From NCBI GenBank assembly GCA_039621445.1, contig CP154956.1, positions 68,146,452 to 68,210,451 on the forward strand: a DNA stretch of 64,000 nucleotides, given 5' to 3'. Every line of letters begins with the position of its first letter. The stretch's first letter is position 1. Made by a program: the position numbers and the translations under genes. Origin of the DNA: Euglena gracilis (lineage: Eukaryota > Euglenida > Euglenophyceae > Euglenales). The notes beneath the pieces are model-generated. The model saw only the letters and a list, made by a program, of their open reading frames with translations. It searched no databases and was not told the origin of the DNA. Of this stretch, positions 54,553-63,626 are shown piece after piece.

Positions 54553-57500
54553 GTGTGCAGTGCTGAAGCTGCTTCCTGCGCTGGATGCCTTTGACACACC
54601 TTTGCTCCCACCAGGCACTCTGGGCCCAACCAGAGGGGCCGCTGGACTCCGGTAATTTATGACTTCGCGTGTTGGGCTCACGTGTGTTGTATTTTATCTG
54701 CCCTTTCCCATTTGTGGTGGTTTGAACCACAAGAATTGTTCCCGAGGGTGGGCTACCCTCTGGTGCTGTCACGCACTGGGAAGTCCTTTAAGTTAAGCGG
54801 AGGAAGGAGGCGCTTTGCGATCTGTTTGGGGGGCCCTTCAAGGGGCAGGTGCGGAGTAGTTGGCATCAAAAGCCACTCCTGTGACTCAGGCTGCCAGAAT
54901 TTGTTCCATCTTCCGCGGCGACGCAAGTTCATCGGCTGGTTTAAGTATGGCTTCCTCGAACGGAGCCTTTTTTCCGCCTCAACATTCCATTCCGAACTCT
55001 GCTGGAAGTTGGATGGCTCCGTCACACAATATTTTTCACAATTTTTTTTGGAGCATTTCCTCTTCGTTCTGTTTTCCTTTTTATGTTGACTGTCTATGGT
55101 ATTTTTGACACCGCCCATGATACACCCGGCAATGGTTGTTATGGCCAAGGGGGTTCGGAAACAAGTTTTGAGCCATCCCTCCGCCAAGCAGGCCACCCCC
55201 GGGCTTCTTCGTCTTACCCCACTCCACCCCACCACCCCAGGGCCCCAAAGGGGCTCCGCAGGCATCCCCCAGTGGGACTTCGTCTTCAAGTTCCCCCGGC
55301 AGGCGTTTTGGAAGCGCGTGCTGAAGGAGATGGTGGTGCTGCGCAACCTGACGGGCGACCACATCGCCCCCGCCAAGGCGCTGTGCTTCTACGAGATGAC
55401 CCTCGCGCAAGTAACCCCCCCCCCCCCACGTCCTGCCAAAATTCATCAAAGAATTCTTGACCTGCTCATCCCCCCCTCCGGGCCGGCTGAGTGAACCAGT
55501 TTGCCATGGGGTGAATGAGTTTTGGGCTCAGGCTTCTTCTTAAGACCGATGGGCCCGGAGCCGGACCTCCTGGAGGTTTCGGCGGAAAGCGGCGAAAACT
55601 TTTGGAAAATGCCCTTAGAGGGCGTGATTTTTGGGGTCTGCCCGACTCCCCGGGGTCTTAAAACCGAAGCTGGATCTGGTATCAAAGTGACTTGGGTCAA
55701 GGGGACATGAGGAGTGTCACAACTGTGGCCAAAGCCAGACATGGTTTTTCTTCAGTTTTTTCCAGGTCTGAGCCAACTCCGCAGAATTGCAACCAAATGC
55801 TCTGCTGGGCCAGAATCAGAGGGCGTTTTCGGTCCATCAGGTCCACGAAAAAGCCCAACGTTATGGTGCCATACTCCCACTCAGTGAGTAGATGGGGAGC
55901 AATTGATATCCGCACATTTTTGCACAATTTTCCTGCAATTTTCCAGCAATTTCCACAATTTCCTGCAATTTTTCAGCAATTTTTTTCTCTTTCGCAATTT
56001 TCCTGCATGAACCTGAAATGCAAGGAAAGAATGAACTCCGGTCACTTCTCGAACGTTTCTCCAGGTGCTTTTTTTTTTTGCTATTTTGTTGCAAGTCTGC
56101 CAAAATTTTGGGGTTTTTTTAAAGGTTTTTTCCAATTTCTGCTGGGAAATATTTCGGACTTCGCATCAATTTCGAATTTCACATCCTGACAAGATTTTAC
56201 CAAAGTTTTTGTCATCTTTTTGCCACTTTTGGTTTTTTCATTTTCACTCACATTTGGAGTTTTTGAAGAAACTCCACATTTCCAAAAGCAGCATATGTTC
56301 TCAAAAATCACAAAAATCATGCCAGGGACCTTTTTGTTGAAAAAAAAATGTGAATAATGGCTCAGATTTTACACCTATGTCGCAAAATGATCAAATTGTG
56401 AAATTTTTCTAAGTGACGTCCAGCAGAAGTGTAACCCCACCCCTAATAAGTGCACGGGTGCGCGCATTTTAAGGACGTAGTTTCGGACCCCAAGGGGTGC
56501 GCACTTATTATGGCAGTGCGCACTTTTTAGGGCAAAGCCAAAAATACTGACGTTACCCCACTCTTTTTCAACCCCCCCCCCATTTTGCGATTTCAAGCTA
56601 TGAGTCAAGTGATTATGTCAAATGTGTCAAATTTGGGCTTGGACGATGGAAATATTTCGTCTGAGAAGGACAGTTCTGAGAATTGTGTGTGCTTTCCGAC
56701 CTGAGATGCGACAGTGTTTTCTCGTTTGGGGGGGTGCGCACTTTTTAGGGAGGTAGTTTCGGACCCTTGGGGGGTGCGCACTTATCAGGGCACTGCGCAC
56801 AATTAGGGCACTGCACACTTATTAGGGGGGGGTTTACTAATTCCCAAAACCGAAATTTCCGGAATTTTCCCGCCATTTCCGCAATTTTACCACAATTTTT
56901 CCAAAGGCCTCGGATATCAATCCCCCGCACGTCAGTCATGGAGTAAAGTGGAGCCCCCACAGTACTCCACAGAACCCCCCCGCTACCTCCACCCCTCTTA
57001 ATGGCATCATTTTTTTTTAATTTACTTGGCCTTGTCGGGGGGGGGGGTGCCATGGACCCCCCAGAACCAAAATAACAAGATCCCCTTAATGCATACGTGC
57101 ACTCAGCAAAACTTAAGGAGAGGCTTGTGCAACCTTTTAAATCCTGTGCTGAATTGATGAAATCGTGAGTTGGCCAAGGGGAAATATATTTTTTTAGCCC
57201 TCAAACTAACCAATTTTAGCAGTAATCCCTCCCCAAAAGCTTTGAAACCTCGGCTCATTATGAAAGGGGTGGTTCATATTCCCCAGGAAGCAGCCCCACC
57301 AGTGTCTGGTCAGCAAAGGGGGAGCTTGAAGAGGTAGACTGGTATAACTGGACAGGGGTGTTTTGACGGCATTTTCGCAACCCACCCCAAACCAAAAGTG
57401 CAACCAACTGCAAGGAACAATTGGCACTTCTGCTAAAAAGAAGCAAGAAAAACGCGATGGACCTTCTTCTCTCTATTTTCCAGAGCAAGGAATTTGTTCA

Positions 57501-60500
57501 GCCCAAGTTATGACATTTGGGAAAATGTGATTCTCGTTGTCTTTTATGGTTTTTTGTGATTTTTCGATAATTCTTCATTTTTTTGTGTTGATCCGTGATT
57601 TTTTCCCTATGATTTTTTGTGGCACAAAATGGAGGAACCACTGCCATTTGTGAATTTTCATGCCATTTTACACCTTGGGCACAATAAATCCTTTATTAGG
57701 GTTTTCAAAACATTTCCCTCATATTTCTTTATTTCATATGTCTTTGTCGATGAGAACTTTACAGGGTGGTTGATTTTTTTACTCTTTTGGGTCCCTTATT
57801 TCTGTTTCTGCCGAAAATCCGCTGGCTGGTCTTTTTTTTGCAGAGACTTTCAAACCATCATGATCTGCAAAGTTACGGAGTTGTATCTGATCAACTTCAT
57901 CCTTCTGTTTGATGGCTCTCCAATTTTTTTCCAGCAAAATTTCTCTCCAATTTTAAGAGATAACCCCAAATACGTCACAACAAGAGTCTAACTGAAACAG
58001 AAGAAGAAATGAGAGTCAAAATTTTGATTTTGTGGATTTCCAATTGTTAATCTTGATTCTGGCAGATCAGCTTCAGCTTCAAAGGTTCAGACTCTGCAAA
58101 TGTAATGAGGTGGAAATTCCAAGAAGCCACGGGGCATTTTTTCTTTTAAATTAATGGGAAAATTGGGGAAAAGAACAACTGGTTAAAATTTGGTCTCAGC
58201 AATTGCTGGTCATTTCTTTTTGCAGCAGTGCGCCCCATTTCCTCCCGTTCCAGACAATCATTGGCGCGGCCCTCCGGCGGCCAAACGCCACCCACCACGA
58301 CCTCGACACTTTTGTCTCGGCCCTTGCCGGGTTCCGCCCAGACCTTTTCGCAAAGGAAGGTACAAGGGCTGGGTGTGGATTTCTGCATTGTGACCGTTCA
58401 TGACTAGACTAGTGGCCATCAAGCAGGGCATGGTGAGAGGGAGGTGTAAAAAATGAAGTTTTTTAAGTGTCTGCACTTTTATGAAAGAAAGAGGTCACAT
58501 GGGACTTTGGTGGTGGTGGTGGTGGTGGTGGTGGTGGTGGTGGTGGCGGTGGTTCCTTCACCTGGATCGCACTAATGGGCTCCATTTTATGCTGAATAAG
58601 CAGAAGGGGAAACTAGTTGCCTCTATGATGTCCAAGTCAGGGGTAACCCGTATCATTGCTCCACAAAGCCAGCAAATGATTGCAAATCACGGCACATAGG
58701 CCTGTGACCAGCACCATGTTCTCTATGATTTCCAACCTTTCTATTTCCCCATCATATTCATTGTGCACCATTGATCCATATTATTTTAATCATTTCAGGT
58801 CGTCACACTTCAAAAGCACCTGTTTTCAGAGAAAACACTGCAAAAAGCCTCACATGCCTCACTTAGAAAAGCCCCAACTGCTGGGAAAAAGATAAATTGG
58901 GTGTGCATCATTTTTCATGCTGATTGATGGCTTGTCTCAAATGATGGTGTGGGGAGCTTCGTTTGTGCAGGGTACCCCAGGGGACCAGGCATGCGATCTG
59001 GCCTGATGGCACCGGCTGTGGATGGCGCACCGGTCGTGGGGCCGGTTTTTCTTTTATTGTGATGCTGGGCCGAAGAACTGGGCAATGGGGTTTGACCAGA
59101 GAGACCAGCAACTCCTGTTGAGCTGCACCCCCTGGGGGGGGGGCTTTCAACCCACGGGCTTTGATTTTTGGGTGCGTGCTGAAAAGCTCGCACTGGTGCA
59201 TTTAATTTGAAGGGATCCAAAAGCTTGAAGGAAAATGGTGCCCAGTGCATAGAATCACTAAACACCTGAGTGACCCCTCACCCAGGCCAGGGTGGGGTTT
59301 TCGAGAGTGGGTGGGTGGGTGGGTTGGGGCTGCTGAACCCCACCCAAGTTTTTTTTTTCCTTAGCTGAAGGCGAGCTGGGAGAAAAATTTAAGGATTTGT
59401 GGCTGATTTTGGGCGGTTTTTCGGTGGGTGGTTTTTCGAAAATGTGAGTTCCCCCTGGGAGGCGCTAAGTGAATAAATGGTCCGCTGCGCCACCCTCTTT
59501 TGACTTGCTGATGTTTTCGTCATTATTTCTTCATGTCTTCTTTCGCCAATTTTCTTCTGTGAGAACATTCTCCCCTTTTTGTGGCATTTTGGCTACGATG
59601 TTTTGGCCACTATGTTTGCTCACCAGGTCATGCCAGGCCGCATTTTATGCCCCGTTGGAAGCTGTAAATGTTGTTGGAAACCACCTGGGAGTTTGGAAGT
59701 CCAACTCCAATGGTTTTCACCCCTTGCAGATAGACTATTTTATTATTTTTTATTCACTCTTCTGCAAACTGTTCCGTGAGTTCTGTGAGAATTCTCCAGG
59801 ACACGAGTGTTGCAGGTGTGAATCCCCTCACCCCCCCCCCCCCAGATCCCCCCCAGAAGGGCATTCCGCCTGGGAGGATTCCCCGATTTTGGGGTCCAAG
59901 GTTGCCAAAGAAAGGGGTGGCCAATCTGTGGGGGGGGTGAGGGTGGAGTTTATTTCCTTTGGGGACAAGGGTGCCAGATCAGAAAATTTCTGAAGCCATA
60001 AAACCGCCAATTAGAAGCCCCCCCCCAAATAACAACCCCCCCCCTCGGGTTTCCTGCCAAAAATCCAAATAACAGCTCCCCCCCCCGACCAAGCCGGCCG
60101 ACAAAGTTGACCAAAAAAAATCCGAAAAATGATGAAAAACTGGAAAAATATCCACAAAACAGGTCGGCATCGGGAACAAAATTGATGTTTGGTGTCCTTG
60201 AAACATGGCCTATCCACTCAAAAGTCGAAAAAATGGGTCTTGCAAATTTTTAAATTTGGACCCCGTTCGATCCCCGGATCGGCCGCCGGCCAAAGGCCTT
60301 TTCTTTAGACAAAGGGTACCCAATTAGAAGCCCCCCCCCGGTTTTCTGCAGACTGACCGAATAGTGGCCCTGGGGGGCTTCTAATTGGGGGGGGTTACCC
60401 CCTACCCCCCACGGGAGGGGGGTCCAGCCAGCCAGCATCTTTTTTTCCAGCTGGCACCTCCCAGCTGGACTGCAGAACCCCCCTTGGGGGTTGAGCGGTA

Positions 60501-61952
60501 ATAATTTTTTCACAGCGAAGCCAGGCTGCACCGAAAAAAATTTTTTTTCGGCGTAAAGAGTTTGAAAAAAGTGGTAAAAAAATGGCCAAAAAAATGGCCA
60601 TTTTTTGTACTTTTTTGGGGGTTTCACCTCAAAAATTTAGTTCAAAAAATGCATCCCAGCTGGATTTGGGCTGTTTTTCCTGTTATTGGGTCCCAGCCGC
60701 AGCCGGGTTCGAACCACCTCCCTTGCACTCCCCACCCACTGGGAGGGTTCCAGCCAGCTCCTTTTTTTGCTTTCAGCTAGCACCTTTTTCCAGCCGGCCG
60801 GTGGGGGGGGGGGTCCAAGAAATTCCGTGTATCAGATGGTTCCACCTCCATTTGCATTTTTTTGAGGCTCTCACTCCGGTGGAGGGTCTGGATCCGAAGG
60901 TGAGCCAGTGGTCCCTCTGGGGTGGACCAGAAGCTGAAGATGTTCGACTTCGACGCCAGCTATTGGGTGGTGGATGGGGTGCTGTGTAGCCGGGACCGCC
61001 ACTGCGGGTGCATGCTGAAGGACAAGGGCCGCCCCTCTGCCTGCGAAAACAACCGGTGCACCTATGCAGGTGTGCTGCATTTAGTCGCCCACCCCACATC
61101 GTATTCCATATGGGGTAATGTAATGTAATAATAATGTGGTATTTCAAACCAATTTTGCCCTGCCCGTTTATTACTCGCCGGAAAGTGTACACGTTGCTTG
61201 GCCCGCAGAAATCTCGAAACACAAAGCTGCTATTTTGCTGTCGGCGATTTGATTTCTGGGTTTCTTGGCCAGGGCTGGAGCGGAAGGTGGAGGCACTCGC
61301 CAACTCTTGGCTGTTCTCGACCTTCCGGGGCTTGTGGCCCGACCTCCTGAAGGACGACGGCCGGGCTGTCCCCCAGGCAACTGTCTTTGAGTGGCACTCT
61401 CAGGGTTTGGGACTGGTTCCGCCCGTTGCTGCATTTGCTGTTTGGAAGGTATGTCTGCGATGTGATGTGGCCTCTCTTTTGTGGGGTCAAAAGAACCCAT
61501 CAACACAAATGCCGCCAGGATGCCAACCTGGACTACAACGACGGTGGGGTGCAGGAATGAAATGTGGGTTCATAATGGCATCCTTTTTAACAGCGCCGTC
61601 TCCAGTGAATTCGGGCGTTGCGGTCCGCTGGCAACCACACGCAGGAGGTGTGGTTCAAGCTGCGCCACAAACAGCTCGTCCGCTCAGACGTGGTTGTGTA
61701 CCTGAAGGACATTGCCAGTCGGTATGTGCTCCTCCAGAAACGTTTTCTTATGCATTTTGTTCTGCCTGGGCTTCTTGTTTCAGGCTGAGGAGAAACCTGG
61801 CAGATTTGGATTTAGAAATGTGTGCCCCCCATTTCATGAGCTAGACTGGCTGCCCAAGCATATTTGCCCTTTGTTCCTGTAGGTATAAGTTGGATCTGTG
61901 CAAAGTGAATCTGGACGTTCCTGAATGCTCCGACCCTGCTGCAAAAAGTTAA
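54451..61952 (+). CDS. Gene D (multi-exon): unrecognised protein
   Basis: Gene-level entry; about nine exons chained by phase, roughly 470 residues visible. The start codon was not identified. I do not recognise the family. Visible landmarks are IPQWDFVFKFPRQAFWKRVL, VRVEFISFGDKGAR + WFHLHLHFFEALTPVEG, KLKMFDFDASYWVVDGVLCS, a cysteine group (RDRHCGCMLKDKG ... ACENNRC) and LERKVEALANSWLFSTFRG. The beta-rich aromatic middle and the cysteines suggest a folded globular domain. One exon is split by a transposon-like element whose removal restores the frame (59978-60834). There are two alternative 3' terminal exons. The upstream exons (54451-55883) could belong to a separate gene, though phases connect. 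Confidence 0.6.
55262..55410 (+). CDS. Gene D exon 2
   Basis: Acceptor GGGCTCCGCAG, donor GTAACC. It encodes GIPQWDFVFKFPRQAFWKRV, LKEMVVLRNLTGDHIAPAKA and LCFYEMTLAQ. Strongly GC3-rich, with a clear protein-like composition. Confidence 0.72.
55529..55672. mobile_element. Short CAG...CTG element, no clear duplication
   Basis: Ends CAGGCTTCTTCTTAAGACC / GGTCTTAAAACCGAAGCTG. The flanks do not match, so it is an old or truncated copy. Confidence 0.5.
55756..55883 (+). CDS. Gene D exon 3 (tentative)
   Basis: Acceptor TTTCTTCAG, donor GTGAGT. It encodes FFPGLSQLRRIATKCSAGPE and ends PRKSPTLWCHTP. It begins in phase 0 and ends in phase 2, fitting exons 2 and 4. A second frame is also open here, so the product is uncertain although the phase chain favours this one. 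Confidence 0.45.
56434..56834. mobile_element. TA-flanked element with TAATAAGTGC ends
   Basis: Ends ACCCCACCCCTAATAAGTGC / GCACACTTATTAGGGGGGGG + TT between TA (56432-56433, 56835-56836). The interior repeats TGCGCAC motifs. A related degraded sequence is near 16440-16650. Confidence 0.6.
58226..58359 (+). CDS. Gene D exon 4
   Basis: Acceptor TTTTTGCAG, donor GTACAA. It encodes HSAPHFLPFQTIIGAALRRP then NATHHDLDTFVSALAGFRPD and LFAKE. It is GC3-rich, with a possible N-glycosylation sequon NAT. Confidence 0.65.
58508..58552. repeat. TGG trinucleotide array
   Basis: About 15 units in a gene D intron. Smaller arrays: AAC at 17967-17993, TTA at 29122-29182, CAAT at 34163-34195, CTT/GTT at 35863-35900. 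Confidence 0.9.
58604..58642 (+). CDS. Gene D exon 5 (small, tentative)
   Basis: Acceptor AATAAGCAG, donor GTAACC; encodes EGETSCLYDVQVR. Phase 1 in and out. Confidence 0.35.
58830..58900 (+). CDS. Gene D exon 6 (tentative)
   Basis: Acceptor CTGTTTTCAG, donor GTGTGC; encodes KTLQKASHASLRKAPTAGKK then INW. Phase fits, but the composition is AT-rich. Confidence 0.35.
59637..59977 (+). CDS. Gene D exon 7, left part
   Basis: Open from acceptor CATGCCAG. The right half is convincing: SPPEGHSAWEDSPILGSKVA, KERGGQSVGGVRVEFISFGD, KGAR. The left half (AFYAPLEAVNVVGNHLGVWK and on) is less certain; 59816-59845 has GT...AG ends and a multiple-of-three length, so it may be a tiny intron. The exon stops at a CAG-ended element and continues in frame at 60835. 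Confidence 0.6.
59981..60829. mobile_element. CAG...element inside gene D exon 7
   Basis: Ends CAGAAAATTTCTGAAG / CCAAGAAATTCCGTG, a diverged copy of the 3053-3536 family. Direct repeats TGCCAGAT (59973-59980) and TATCAGAT (60830-60837), six of eight identical. It contains the TA-flanked element 60002-60395. The coding frame resumes immediately after it. Confidence 0.75.
60002..60395. mobile_element. TA-flanked element nested in 59981-60829
   Basis: Ends AAACCGCCAATTAGAAGCCC / GGGCTTCTAATTGGGGGGGG + TT between TA (60000-60001, 60396-60397). Comparison with 3053-3536 (TTTCTTAAGCCGGAGGGTAC) shows the empty site. Confidence 0.65.
60835..61069 (+). CDS. Gene D exon 7, right part
   Basis: Continues KGAR with WFHLHLHFFEALTPVEGLDP and K, then (after a frame change near 60900-60930) KLKMFDFDASYWVVDGVLCS and RDRHCGCMLKDKGRPSACEN; donor GTGTGC. 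Between DPK and KLKMF there is either a 31-nt intron with GTGAGC...CCAG ends or one surplus G in the GGGG at 60919-60922; deleting one G reads DPKVSQWSLWVDQKLKMF. Confidence 0.65.
61273..61448 (+). CDS. Gene D exon 8
   Basis: Acceptor TTCTTGGCCAG, donor GTATGT. It encodes GLERKVEALANSWLFSTFRG, LWPDLLKDDGRAVPQATVFE and ends AFAVWK. Phase 1 in, 0 out. Confidence 0.72.
61519..61548 (+). CDS. Gene D exon 9 (30 nt, tentative)
   Basis: Acceptor ATGCCGCCAG, donor GTGCAG; encodes DANLDYNDGG in phase 0 both sides. Confidence 0.45.
61645..61721 (+). CDS. Gene D exon 10
   Basis: Acceptor CACACGCAG, donor GTATGT. It encodes EVWFKLRHKQLVRSDVVVYL then KDIAS. Upstream in-frame TGA codons exclude an earlier start. 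It exits in phase 2, which both candidate terminal exons can accept. Confidence 0.68.
61794..61844 (+). CDS. Gene D alternative terminal exon a
   Basis: Acceptor TTGTTTCAG; encodes LRRNLADLDLEMCAPHFMS-stop. In phase with exon 10. Alternative to 61883-61952. Confidence 0.4.
   Translation, partial: NLADLDLEMCAPHFMS
61883..61952 (+). CDS. Gene D alternative terminal exon b
   Basis: Acceptor TTCCTGTAG; encodes YKLDLCKVNLDVPECSDPAA then KS-stop (TAA at 61950-61952). In phase with exon 10; the junction KDIASRYKLDLCKVN reads more like a folded domain than alternative a. Confidence 0.5.
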
Positions 61953-62144
61953 TCTTGCATGTTCCCTACCCTTTGACCTTCCTTCACTGTGATCACTTTG
62001 TCCAACACTGCAATGGATGTAAACTAAAATTTCGTTCTGAAACGATTTCGAAAGGACATAATTTTATCTAAAATTCCAAAAAAGAAATGGATTTAACAGG
62101 GAAACGCCCCGTTCTCATTCCCATTCCCATTGTTCCCATTGGTA

Positions 62145-62505
62145 ACCCCCCTCCAATATAAACCCCCCAGATTATAATTTGGGTGGAAATTTCAAGACCC
62201 CGCGGGCCAGAAAATCAAACTTCCGCAACCAAAAGCGTTTTGCATTTTTGTCCCCATCTTGCCCAAATTTCACCAGTTTTTTTTTGGCAAAATCCCAGCT
62301 TACGTCCATTTTTTTTTGCACAAAAAGTGCCGAAATCAAAACCTAAAACCTAAAACTCTAACTAAATGGTTAAATTATTGGAATTTTTTACGTCTCGCGC
62401 CGCTCACGCGGCCACGACTGCCAGGGTTCCCCCAAAATAATAATTGAAAATAATAATTAAAAATTGGGTAGAATTTCGAGCCCCGGGGTTTTGTACTTTG
62501 GGGTT
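62145..62505. mobile_element. TA-flanked element, degraded
   Basis: Begins ACCCCCCTCCAATATAAACC after TA and ends TACTTTGGGGTT before TA. The interior relates to 9808-10195 (GGGTGGAAATTTCAAGACCC) but has lost most C/G runs. Confidence 0.5.
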
Positions 62506-63208
62506 TATTTACGTGTTTATTTTTGGCTCAAGTGTTTTTTTCATGGCGGGAGAGAGAACACTCCACGGGAGCGTGGAAGGAAGTGAAGGGAAGGGGGGCG
62601 AAGAGCGTTTGGGCAGGTCAACGGTCAACCCATGGTCAACCCTTTCGTAGAAAAGAAAAAGTGCCCCACCATCATACTCTTCCCGGGATGCAGCCCAACG
62701 CACCGAAGAAAGACGGAAAATGCAGCGCCCATGACCTTTGTTCCGGTGAATTTTGTGGAGCAGATGCCTTCATGGCTCGTTGTGCTGTCATGGCCTGTTG
62801 TGCCTCATGGCCTGCGCGGTTTTGGCTGCCATATTCCCTCTTGAACAAATTGTGTGTTTTGGATTGTGGGCCCCCATGGCCCCTGGCTTCAATGGCCGTA
62901 GTGGCCCGCTGGTTGTTTTCTCTTCCCCTGTCGGGGTATTCTGACCACTGTCTGCCAGGGTCCGTGGCCATCACTTTTGGGGGGTTGGTTTTTGATAGTT
63001 TCTTTCGGGGAAATTTCTTTTTTTTGGAAGGGGAACCCACGGGTCGCCACAGTTGACCCGCGCCGTCGGGTTGCCAAGCTGCTGCTGCTTCTGCTCCCTC
63101 TCGAAGATCTCCAGCGTTCTTCGTCTTGGAAATTGCATCTCTCATTGACATCCTTCACAGTACTTCAAGGATTTCTGATTAGAGGTTCTGCGCCCGCGTC
63201 TCTTTCAG

Positions 63209-63276
63209 GATAAATCGGATTCCCACCACAGAGGAAGGGGGAGGAAGGGACCAAGAGGGCGAAGCACAAGAAGATG
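63209..63276 (+). CDS. Gene E exon 1
   Basis: Acceptor GTCTCTTTCAG, donor GTGAGG. In the frame that connects to the next exon it encodes INRIPTTEEGGGRDQEGEAQ + ED, acidic and low complexity. Another frame is also open (SDSHHRGRGRKGPRGRSTRR). Function unknown. Confidence 0.42.
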
Positions 63277-63323
63277 GTGAGGTCCTGCTTTCCTTCCGGA
63301 AAGGAAAGCAGGACCTCACCATC
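63273..63323. repeat. Perfect inverted repeat, 23-bp arms, 5-bp loop
   Basis: The arms GATGGTGAGGTCCTGC... (63273-63295) and 63301-63323 are exact reverse complements around CCGGA. The left arm contains the gene E exon 1 donor; the right arm contains a mirror donor on the minus strand. Confidence 0.85.
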
Positions 63324-63402
63324 TCGAAGTGCGGAGCCCGAATGGTCTTGAACAGATCGATCGTCTTTTTTCTTCTCCCACTTGATCAGGAGTTGGGCTT
63401 TC
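63320..63402 (-). CDS. Possible minus-strand exon inside the gene E intron
   Basis: On the minus strand, acceptor AAGAAGACAG and donor GTGAGG bound a frame encoding KAQLLIKWEKKKDDRSVQDH then SGSALRD. The donor is the mirror image of the gene E exon 1 donor, because both sit in a 23-bp inverted repeat. A weaker continuation (EERWRSSRGSRSSSSLATRR) lies on the minus strand near 63050-63135. Either strand could be the true coding one here. Confidence 0.3.
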
Positions 63403-63439
63403 CTGTCTTCTTGGTGTCGAAGGGAAAATTAGGAGTCAG

Positions 63440-63626
63440 CTAACTCCGGTGAGGCGGCACCCAGCGGGGCCTCCAAACCCAAGGCTCCAAGAACAATCCA
63501 AACAGCACCGCCGGGGAGCAAGGCATCGCCTCACAAGGGCAAAGTGCGGATCCCGAGGTGTCGCCGTGAAGGCTCTTGGTGGAATAGCAAGATGCTCGAC
63601 GACATCGCCGGAGTGCGCCGTGAGCG
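63440..63626 (+). CDS. Gene E exon 2
   Basis: Acceptor GGAGTCAG, donor GTAAGC. It encodes NSGEAAPSGASKPKAPRTIQ, TAPPGSKASPHKGKVRIPRC and RREGSWWNSKMLDDIAGVRR + E. A basic, proline/lysine-rich protein with a more structured end. It enters in phase 1 from exon 1; the gene continues beyond the window or in the last 370 bases, where I found no further exon. Confidence 0.52.

Noticed and set aside
54753-55376. Minus-strand 207-codon frame opposite gene D exon 2
   Set aside because: Shadow of the GC-rich plus-strand exon; it runs through intron sequence without a change in composition.
3053-60829. CRISPR array or integron interpretation of the repeated hairpin blocks
   Set aside because: No regularly spaced identical repeats with unique spacers; the units are bounded by target-site duplications and the gene structure is eukaryotic.
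62523-63056. 177-codon plus-strand frame rich in Cys/Ala/Trp
   Set aside because: No recognisable boundaries, atypical codon use, and overlap with other open frames; not supportable as a gene.
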